Below, piece by piece: positions 24,321 to 30,368 of a stretch of DNA of 38,107 nucleotides. The stretch comes from an uncultured Bacteroidales bacterium (GTDB lineage Bacteria; Bacteroidota; Bacteroidia; Bacteroidales; Paludibacteraceae). The translations under genes were made by a program, and so were the position numbers. The stretch covers positions 1 to 38,107 of the forward strand of contig CALEPS010000059.1 of the NCBI GenBank assembly GCA_937910305.1, written 5' to 3'. The notes beneath the pieces are model-generated. The model was not told where the DNA came from. It saw nothing but the letters and a program-made list of their open reading frames with translations, and did no database searches. The number at the start of each line of letters is the position of its first letter. Within the stretch, counting starts at the first letter, position 1.

Positions 24321-24660
24321 GCAAAACCAAAAGTTTTGCCGTATTCGGCCCACGCTAAGGGGGTGTCCTTCATAGTCGTGGGTGGGTGCGGACATATTGA
24401 AAAAGGCGTCTTATACGCTTTGTTTTGGCTAATCGGAATCTGGTAAATTCAAATGTTCCAAGACATTGCGGCACTAAGATGCTCATGGTATGTATATACG
24501 TAACGCGTTAAGCGCGGTTATATTATACATGTGGCGTGGGCTTCGGTGTTGCTGTTTGGAACGAAAGGCAATACCAGAGCCTCGATTAGCGGAACAGCAA
24601 GATTGCAGTCCCGCTTTCTTTTTGTAAGCGGGAACATCGGCAACGGTCCCGCTTTCTTTA
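24321..24660 (+). ncRNA. Structured non-coding RNA of unassigned class
   Basis: About 340 nt between a consensus promoter and terminator-like hairpins, with no coding frame. A 5' hairpin (GCAAAAC 24321-24327 with GTTTTGC 24333-24339) is followed by CCCACG..CGTGGG pairing near 24,350-24,382 and by GCGT..ACGC. A long rod then spans 24,428-24,590: GCTAATCG with CGATTAGC, CTGGTA (24440-24445) with TACCAG (24572-24577), a symmetric 9/9 internal loop, GTTCCAA with TTGGAAC, GCGGCAC with GTGTTGC, and ATGTATA (24490-24496) with TATACAT (24524-24530). The rod, interrupted by internal loops and about 165 nt long, recalls 6S RNA or the Bacteroidales-1 motif. None of the tmRNA, RNase P or SRP RNA signature sequences was seen. 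The class is a guess; the structure and promoter are visible. Confidence 0.72.
24609..24660 (+). terminator. Mutually exclusive 3' hairpins of the structured RNA
   Basis: AAGCGGGA (24626-24633) can pair with the upstream TCCCGCTT (24609-24616) or with the identical downstream TCCCGCTT (24647-24654). Only the second hairpin is followed by a T-rich run (TTTCTTTAT), so it is the likely terminator and the first would act as an antiterminator. Confidence 0.65.
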
Positions 24661-24680
24661 TGTCCTTCCCTCTTTGACAT

Positions 24681-24743
24681 AGTGGTGGGTATAGGTGCGT
24701 TTTTATTTTATCGTTTTGTATCTTTTGCACCTATACTGCCACT
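24681..24743 (+). repeat. Long inverted repeat upstream of the PaxB-like gene
   Basis: GTATAGGTGC (24689-24698) and GCACCTATAC (24727-24736) are perfect complements, extended outward by AGTGG..CCACT with mismatches, around a 28-nt AT-rich loop. It may be a second terminator for the RNA or an operator or RNA element for the gene starting at 24,765. Confidence 0.65.
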
Positions 24744-24764
24744 TTTGATAAAAACAACATTGCT

Positions 24765-25391
24765 ATGCAGATATTGGATTTATTGTTATTCGCCCTGCCG
24801 ATCGGTTGGATTATCGCTTGTCTGGATGCCTTCCGGATCGGATTGAGGGACAAGACCTACGGCGTGCCCTTTGTGTCTGTTGCGTTAAACACCATGTGGG
24901 TGCTCATTGGCGGTACATGGTACGTCGTTTCGATGGGTTTCCGTTCTTTTGCACTGGTTTTCCTGGTATGGGGCATTATAGATTTATTGCTCCTGACCAC
25001 TTATTTCCGGTTCGGCTACCGGGAGTTTGAATCTATGTCGGGACAGAGCAAGCCTGTTTTTATCGGCTGTACCGTCCTCGCTTTTTTATGCGCGGGCGCA
25101 TGGCAGGCGGTTTTCTGCTATAACAGCGACCTCTGGCTTATAGACACCGCCTTCACACTCATGCTGCTGACCAGTATGATGTTTGTTTACATGCTTCTTG
25201 TCCGCAAGAGCAGCCGGGGACAGAGTATGCTGATAGCTGTTGCCAAATGTATCGGTTCGTTAGGACCGACCTTATACGGATGGATTAGAATGCGCGACTG
25301 TTTCATGACAGGAATAGGAGCCGTCTGCTTCATCATCGATTGCGCCTATATCGTCCTCCTTTATCGGATGCTCCGGGCGGAAAAAAGGTAA
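24765..25391 (+). CDS. PaxB/Pyr4-like seven-helix membrane protein
   Basis: 208-residue protein with about seven hydrophobic segments and almost no loops. The sequence resembles the transmembrane terpene cyclase (PaxB/Pyr4) superfamily: KTYGVPFVSVALNTMWVLIGG matches the conserved GMPxxxLxLNxxWE region, DLLLLTTYFRFG the DxxxxxxYxRxG region, and FIIDCAYIVLLYRML the last helix with its conserved Asp. The catalytic Glu of the fungal cyclases, which follows the conserved Trp, is Val here, so cyclase activity is doubtful. In bacteria this family has no settled role. The gene stands alone between a structured RNA and a 46-bp repeat. The resemblance is by motif reading only. Confidence 0.65.
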   Translation: MQILDLLLFALPIGWIIACLDAFRIGLRDKTYGVPFVSVALNTMWVLIGGTWYVVSMGFRSFALVFLVWGIIDLLLLTTYFRFGYREFESMSGQSKPVFIGCTVLAFLCAGAWQAVFCYNSDLWLIDTAFTLMLLTSMMFVYMLLVRKSSRGQSMLIAVAKCIGSLGPTLYGWIRMRDCFMTGIGAVCFIIDCAYIVLLYRMLRAEKR

Positions 25392-25408
25392 GATGGATAT
25401 ACAGCCAG

Positions 25409-25454
25409 ATGGTCAAATAAATGCCAAAATGGTACATGACCAAATGGTAAATGA
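25409..25454 (+). repeat. 46-bp direct repeat, left copy
   Basis: Exact 46-bp match to 28,692-28,737. The unit starts ATGGTCAAATAAATGCC and holds TGGTCA..TGACCA as an internal inverted pair. The left copy bounds the toxin-antitoxin/lgt/phosphoethanolamine-transferase module. Confidence 0.92.
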
Positions 25455-25585
25455 AATAGTACTTTGTACTTGGTCACTTGGTACTTAAATGTGGTCTTTG
25501 ACATACTGGATTACCGAAATTTTTCAATGAATTGAAGAATTTAGTCCGAATTTTTTCAACAGAATGAAGAATTTTGTACTTTTTT

Positions 25586-25617
25586 CTTGCATGTATCAAA
25601 AAAAAACTGTACCTTTG
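25586..25617 (+). promoter_or_regulatory. Promoter of the toxin-antitoxin operon
   Basis: CTTG at 25586-25589, 20-nt spacer with A-tract, TACCTTTG at 25610-25617. A strong ribosome binding site AAAGGAGG follows at 25,632-25,639. Confidence 0.85.
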
Positions 25618-25645
25618 CAGCAAATTGGTGCAAAGGAGGTTAATT

Positions 25646-25891
25646 ATGACAACTTTACAACTTAATGCAGACATCTATCACAATTTAGCTATTTTATCCG
25701 AAGACAAGGCATTGTTAGACAAGGCTGCTAAATACATACGTCGTTTAACTAAACAGGTAACAGACGACCCTACTTGTATGACCAAAGAGGAGTTCTTTGC
25801 CCGCATCGATGAGGCGGAAAAGGGACCAACATATAGGATGCTCCCTAATGAAACATTAGACGGGATGCTAAAACGCTTGGGATATGTATAA
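25646..25891 (+). CDS. Antitoxin of a YoeB-type toxin-antitoxin pair
   Basis: 81-residue protein starting MTTLQLNADIYHNLAIL. The start is fixed by AAAGGAGG a few bases upstream; longer frames would run through the promoter. Helical N-terminal part followed by MTKEEFFARIDEAEKGPTYRM, a pattern common in Bacteroidales antitoxins paired with RelE/YoeB toxins. It probably binds its own promoter as a dimer and neutralises the toxin through its C-terminal tail. The toxin start overlaps its last codons (ATG at 25,884 inside GGATATGTATAA). Confidence 0.85.
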   Translation: MTTLQLNADIYHNLAILSEDKALLDKAAKYIRRLTKQVTDDPTCMTKEEFFARIDEAEKGPTYRMLPNETLDGMLKRLGYV

Positions 25892-26156
25892 TATTGATTA
25901 TAAAGATCAGGCGTTGCTAGACATCGCCAGACTCAAGAAAAGTGAACCGAAAGCGTACCAAAAGGTAGTTTCTTTTATTGAAGAATTAAAAGAACACCCG
26001 AAAACAGGAACCGGGCATCCGGAACCCCTCAAGGGCAAGCCGGAAGGGCGATGGTCCAGACAAATCAGCAAAAAACACAGGTTAGTCTATCGCATTCTTG
26101 AAACGGAGGTTGTTGTGCTGGTCATTACAGCCTACGGACACTACGAGGACAAATAA
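25884..26156 (+). CDS. YoeB/Txe family mRNA interferase toxin
   Basis: 90-residue RelE-fold toxin that cleaves mRNA at the ribosomal A site. It aligns by eye with E. coli YoeB over its whole length. The catalytic residues correspond to E47 (GHPEPLK), R66 (KKHRLVYR) and H86-Y87 (GHYEDK), all present, so it should be active. It overlaps the antitoxin gene by 8 bp, the usual coupled arrangement. The two genes lie at the left end of a module bounded by 46-bp direct repeats, where a toxin-antitoxin pair would stabilise the module. Confidence 0.93.
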   Translation: MYNIDYKDQALLDIARLKKSEPKAYQKVVSFIEELKEHPKTGTGHPEPLKGKPEGRWSRQISKKHRLVYRILETEVVVLVITAYGHYEDK

Positions 26157-26161
26157 CTATA

Positions 26162-26310
26162 GGTGACTACTGTCACCACTTTAACAAAGCGGTAATCCCG
26201 GAGCGTCCTCCCGTTAACGCGGGAGGAGTGGCCTCCGCCTAGAAGGGTATACACAATGTGTATATCTTTTTTGGAGAATGTCATTTACTCAAAGCGGATT
26301 GCCGCTTTGC
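26162..26310 (+). other. Four consecutive stem-loops between toxin and lgt
   Basis: GGTGAC/GTCACC (26162-26177); TCCTCCCG/CGGGAGGA with loop TTAACG (26206-26227); TATACACA/TGTGTATA followed by TCTTTTTT (26248-26272), a good rho-independent terminator; CAAAGCGG/CCGCTTTG (26290-26309) followed by CTTTAT. The third hairpin probably ends the toxin-antitoxin transcript. The others may be mRNA structure or part of a small RNA. Confidence 0.7.
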
Positions 26311-26363
26311 TTTATATTGTGTGTTTGCACTTATGTAGATAAAATAAATAAGGTACAAAAAAA

Positions 26364-27266
26364 ATGCAGTCCATACTAAACTATATAATATGGGACGTCT
26401 CTCCTTTCATCTATGAGGGCGAGCATTTCGCTATTGGTTGGTACGGGACGCTATGGACGCTCGGTTTGATTGGTATGCTCATTACCCTGCTTGTCACCTT
26501 CAAGCATGACGGCGTTCCTACACAATACGCCCTTGTCACATTCATGGTGTCATTGGTGTGCGTCATCTTCTTCGGGCACCTGTTCCAAGGCTTGTTCTAC
26601 GAGTGGGACTATCTGCCGGGGAACCCTGCTCATGCTCTTGGCATGGATTGGTATTATAGAAACTATTATTTTGAGCACCCATGGAAATTCTTTGATTTTG
26701 CTCATGGAGGATATGCCAGCCATGGATGTGTTTTTGGAGTCTTGGTGGCAGGATGGATATGCGCTCAAATATTTAAGTGCGATATGTGGTACGCAACAGA
26801 CAGAAGCATGATGGGGTTGTTCTGGGTAGCGGTAGCCGTTAGAATAGGCAACTTGATTAATAATGAGATTTGCGGCATAGAGACATCGTTGCCATGGGGC
26901 TTTTGCTTTGGGGAAGAAACAGTTCCAAGACATCCTTCGCAGATATACGAACTCTTGAGTTATCTGTTGGCGATGGGTATCGCATGGTGGCTTTTTCTCA
27001 AAAGAGACGGCGGACAATATAAAGGTTTACTCTCCTCTGTAATTATGACGATAGTCTTATTGCTCCGCATAGGAATTGAGTTTGTCAAACTGCCGCAAAT
27101 GGAGATAGAGCAAGATTGGATTTTACTGATGGGACAATGGCTCTCCATTCCTTTTGCTATCTATGCCATATGGCTGCTTTTCCGCTCGTTGGAACAAGGC
27201 AAACAAACAAATGTTACATTATTTGTCAAAACGACTCGGGCAGAAAGAAGACGGATGAAGAAATGA
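26364..27266 (+). CDS. lgt: Prolipoprotein diacylglyceryl transferase
   Basis: 300-residue polytopic inner-membrane enzyme that transfers diacylglycerol from phosphatidylglycerol to the lipobox cysteine of prolipoproteins. Signature regions are FFDFAHGGYASHGCVFGV (with the conserved His), RIGNLINNEICGIETSLPWG (conserved Arg, Asn, Glu, Gly) and VPRHPSQIYE. About seven membrane segments; C-terminus basic (RAERRRMKK). The ATG lies a few bases after a poly-A run and no strong promoter was found; the T-rich hairpin just upstream suggests its own transcription start. It overlaps the following gene by four bases (ATGA). Lgt is normally a single essential gene; whether this is the only copy cannot be told from the window. 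Confidence 0.93.
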   Translation: MQSILNYIIWDVSPFIYEGEHFAIGWYGTLWTLGLIGMLITLLVTFKHDGVPTQYALVTFMVSLVCVIFFGHLFQGLFYEWDYLPGNPAHALGMDWYYRNYYFEHPWKFFDFAHGGYASHGCVFGVLVAGWICAQIFKCDMWYATDRSMMGLFWVAVAVRIGNLINNEICGIETSLPWGFCFGEETVPRHPSQIYELLSYLLAMGIAWWLFLKRDGGQYKGLLSSVIMTIVLLLRIGIEFVKLPQMEIEQDWILLMGQWLSIPFAIYAIWLLFRSLEQGKQTNVTLFVKTTRAERRRMKK

Positions 27267-28675
27267 GAAAAGGCAGAAGAGTAAGTTTGTACGTGTTTCT
27301 GTTAGTGGCGTTGGCGACAGAATGTCTGGCAGCACTAATTGAAACAACCACACTCGCCAGTTATGAGAATTGGTTTACTGCCGGCGAGATGTTCGCATGG
27401 ATAACGGCCAACCGTTTTGAAACAAATGACATAGCAGATTATTGCCTGCGGTATATATGGCCTTATTGGGCAATTTGTTCTTTGATATTTATAGGGATAG
27501 GTGTACTGGTTTGGTGGCTTGCCGCCATTAAAAATACGCATGCAGCACGATATGCTGCCATCGGAATAATCACCGTTTTGGCGGTGCCTTTCGTATTACC
27601 GGATGTTACTAATTCTATGATACACGAGATTGTCTGCGTGGTACGGCAAGTACAAAACATAGAAAAACATCAAAACGACAATGAAACATTCCGATACAAT
27701 GCCATCCAACAGGAACCGGTTTCAGGCGAAGAGATATATGTGCTGTCCCTCGGCGAATCGGTGCGTTATAAGAACCTCTCGCTGAACGGTACGTACAACA
27801 GAGAAACAACGCCTTTGTTGGGAAAGCAGACAGACCTTGTGTTGTATTCGGACTATTACGCCAATGCTACCTTGACCCAGCACGCCTTGCCGATGCTGCT
27901 GACAGACGCACAAACAGACGATTTTGAGAAGCACTTCAGCCGGAAAACGATATCGGCGGCGTTCTCGGAAGCAGGCTTCAAAACAGCATTGGTCAGCCAT
28001 CGGGCACAACTGATGAATAACGGCTATCATGACTATCTGGCGAAGGATTTTGACACGCTAATCTTTGTAAAACATGATAGTCTCATAGCACGGGAAATAG
28101 CCAACTTGGCGAAGAAGAATGAGAAACTGTTTGCAGTAACGCATTATTTGGGCAACCACATGTTTTATACCAACCGGACGGAAGATTGCCTTGTATGGCG
28201 ACCGGACTATAACGCAGACCCGGAAGTAAAAAGCGACAGTTTGTTTCTCAATGCTTATGATAACTCATTGCGTTATACGGACAGGCTGTTGAATAAAGAA
28301 ATAGAAACACTAAGACAGATGCATAAAGTAGCAGCATGGTTCTTTGTATCTGATCACGGCGAATATATAAGCCCGAAAGTCAGCGGACACGGGCACACCT
28401 ATCACCCCACCAAAGAGGAATACCACGTCCCTTTGATGGTCTTGTATAGCGATGAATACAAAGAGGCATACCCCGAAAAGGTAGCGAACCTCATCAAACA
28501 TAAAGACGAACCAGTCTGTGCCGACCATGTTTTCTGGTCAGTATTGGACATGGCAAACATCCAGATAGATAGCACACTACAACAAGAAGGCATGTCTATC
28601 TTCGGCGACACCTTGTTGCCACACCGGCGCACGCTCCTTTTGCCCGACGGCAGAAGCGTCCTAACGCTGGATTGA
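27263..28675 (+). CDS. Phosphoethanolamine transferase-like sulfatase-family protein
   Basis: 470-residue inner-membrane protein: membrane helices in residues ~7-125, then a periplasmic alkaline-phosphatase-fold domain. The start is the ATG overlapping the lgt stop (ATGA); longer frames would overlap lgt heavily. The metal/catalytic pattern of EptA-type enzymes is visible: GE at 164-165 (LSLGESVRYKN), NRETTPLL, the nucleophile Thr inferred at T203 in NATLTQHALPMLL (EptA has CGTSTAVSVPCM here), and FVSDHGEY with the Asp-His pair, plus GHGHTYHPTKEEYHVPLMV. The disulfide-forming cysteines of EptA are lacking. It probably moves phosphoethanolamine from phosphatidylethanolamine to lipid A core or another envelope glycan; acceptor unknown. 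Such enzymes can alter polymyxin sensitivity, but that is not shown here. Confidence 0.85.
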   Translation: MRKGRRVSLYVFLLVALATECLAALIETTTLASYENWFTAGEMFAWITANRFETNDIADYCLRYIWPYWAICSLIFIGIGVLVWWLAAIKNTHAARYAAIGIITVLAVPFVLPDVTNSMIHEIVCVVRQVQNIEKHQNDNETFRYNAIQQEPVSGEEIYVLSLGESVRYKNLSLNGTYNRETTPLLGKQTDLVLYSDYYANATLTQHALPMLLTDAQTDDFEKHFSRKTISAAFSEAGFKTALVSHRAQLMNNGYHDYLAKDFDTLIFVKHDSLIAREIANLAKKNEKLFAVTHYLGNHMFYTNRTEDCLVWRPDYNADPEVKSDSLFLNAYDNSLRYTDRLLNKEIETLRQMHKVAAWFFVSDHGEYISPKVSGHGHTYHPTKEEYHVPLMVLYSDEYKEAYPEKVANLIKHKDEPVCADHVFWSVLDMANIQIDSTLQQEGMSIFGDTLLPHRRTLLLPDGRSVLTLD

Positions 28676-28691
28676 AAAATAAGCGCACCAA

Positions 28692-28737
28692 ATGGTCAAA
28701 TAAATGCCAAAATGGTACATGACCAAATGGTAAATGA
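28692..28737 (+). repeat. 46-bp direct repeat, right copy
   Basis: Identical to 25,409-25,454. It lies 16 bp after the stop codon of the phosphoethanolamine transferase-like gene and just before the 3' end of the broken ATPase. Confidence 0.92.
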
Positions 28738-28765
28738 TTTGATCTTTGACAGATTGAAATAATGT

Positions 28766-30105
28766 TTACTTGGTAAGTCGGCTATACCAGGAACCTAATG
28801 CGTATAGTGGAATGATGTGAACTTTTTCCAGTTCTCCGAAAGGCTCCATACTGGTGCGGATGCCATATGGAATCTTTTTCTGCTCAAGAAAATAGTATAA
28901 ACTCTGCATAGCACCGCGTGTTCCTGATTTGACTTCAATCGGCAGTAGTTGGTTGGCGTTAGTAATCAGATAATCTATTTCTGCTTGTGCATTCGGCTTT
29001 ATATGAAGCCAATAATATAGTTCGGTCGGAATACGAGGATTAGAGTGCTTGCATATCTCTAATCCGGCAAATACTTCTGCCAGACTGCCTTTGCACACCA
29101 AATCTACGTCGCTTAAGAGCATTAACTCGCCGATATTCAGACCTAATTGATAGAGCATGATACCGGTATCCATCGGGAGTAGTTTTTGAAACTTGGGATT
29201 AATCTCTGCACCAAGCGGTATACCGTTCGCTGCAGAATGGACAATAGGAATAACCAGCCCTGCCATGCGGAGCATCTCTATCATCTCCTTGGCGCGAGAG
29301 CTATTTATGCCTTCGCTGATAGATGAATATACAAACTTATGTCCTGCCTGATTAGCTATTGAGGCAAACGCTTTCCTTAGTAATAGCGAAGAGACACGCG
29401 TTTTATATTTGGCAAAATCATCGGTGTAGGTACGTACTATATCGGCAATTATTTGCTGGCAGTTTAGATAACTCCTGTTTTCCTGCCATTGACGGATGAC
29501 TTCAGGCATACCGCCTATTAACATAAAATCACGCAGATGCCGGTTTAGTTGTTTATGAATAGGAGTGCTTGATAATATATTACGGTCATCCATAAGCAAA
29601 ACTTGTTGTAAAGTGGGATTTATGACTCCCATATACTCATAGAAACTAAAAGGGTACATATATAGTGACTGGATGCGACCTACCCCGAAAGACGGCAATT
29701 CGGTTAGTGCAAATTCCAGTAGTGAGCCTGCTGCAATAACATGCAGATCCGGCATCTCTTCGTAGAAATAACGAAGTGCATTGATAGCACACGGGCATGC
29801 TTGTATTTCATCTAAAAAAAGAAGGCTATTACCCGGAGTGAGGGGCGTTTGGTAGCGGGCGGATATTAGTGCAGTATACGCCGAACGTCAATATCGCCTT
29901 CAAAGAATTCTTTCACTGAAGGAGTGCTCTCAAAATTGACCTCTATATAGTTAGTGAAATGACGTTTGGCTAATGCGCGGACTGCCGATGATTTGCCTAC
30001 TTGACGCGCTCCGCGCAGCAAAAGTGATTTGTGTTGCCGGTTAACTGCCCATGCGTCCAATGCTGAGTCTATCAGACGGGGAAAATACACGGATGTATTG
30101 CTCAT
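28766..30105 (-). pseudogene. AAA_14/DUF4143 ATPase broken by one frameshift
   Basis: Two reading frames together make one full-length ATPase (about 445 residues) of the archaeal-type AAA_14 plus DUF4143 family. The first (30,105 to 29,866) has SLLLRGARQVGKSSAVR, the Walker A, and stops at DVRRILH. Reading on in the -1 frame restores LISARYQTPLTPGNSLLFLDEIQACP (Walker B LLFLDE near 29,820) without a gap, then joins the second frame, starting formally at MPDLHVIAAGSLLEF and including the DUF4143 part (SWYSRLTK at the end). A single missing base near 29,866-29,868 explains it. No slippery heptamer was seen. This could be a real pseudogene or a sequencing/assembly error. These ATPases are widespread in Bacteroidales and their role is unclear. 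Confidence 0.88.
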
Positions 30106-30133
30106 AGAATAGTAATATATTGGTTTGACGCTG

Positions 30134-30165
30134 CAAAGGTACTAAAAAATAATAAATCGTACAAA
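30134..30165 (-). promoter_or_regulatory. Promoter of the broken ATPase gene
   Basis: Minus strand TTTG (30165-30162), 20-nt spacer, TACCTTTG (30141-30134), an exact match; the promoter has survived although the gene is interrupted. Confidence 0.82.
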
Positions 30166-30368
30166 TGTATTGGGATAAAAAATGAAAAAAAGTACAAATT
30201 TAATGGGGAAATATGGTTAATTCTGCACAAAAAAATAGGGTAAACATTGTTTCAATGACGAACAACGGCAACATAGTGCAAGCATATATCGATTGTCAAA
30301 TTGCACTATACAATATTTGAATATAAACATTTAGGTACAAAGATACGAATAAATACAATACAAAAGAT

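Noticed and set aside
24321..24660. tmRNA, RNase P RNA or SRP RNA
   Set aside because: No tag-peptide frame or tRNA-like ends for tmRNA, no GAGGAAAGTCC or ACAGAA core for RNase P, and no GGAA/AGCAG helix-8 motif for SRP RNA on either strand.
24699..24726. Invertible promoter between the inverted repeats
   Set aside because: The loop is only 28 bp and holds no properly spaced -33/-7 pair in either orientation; no invertase gene is near. Kept only as a possibility to test.
25574..25645. Longer antitoxin starting at 25,574
   Set aside because: This stretch covers the -33/-7 promoter; the strong AAAGGAGG fixes the start at 25,646.
27116..27262. Start of the phosphoethanolamine transferase-like gene inside lgt at 27,116
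   Set aside because: The extra 49 residues overlap lgt in another frame and precede the natural N-terminal membrane helix; the ATGA overlap at 27,263 is the normal coupled start.
29860..29872. Programmed -1 ribosomal frameshift in the ATPase
   Set aside because: No X-XXY-YYZ slippery heptamer and no evident downstream stem-loop or pseudoknot; a lost base is simpler.
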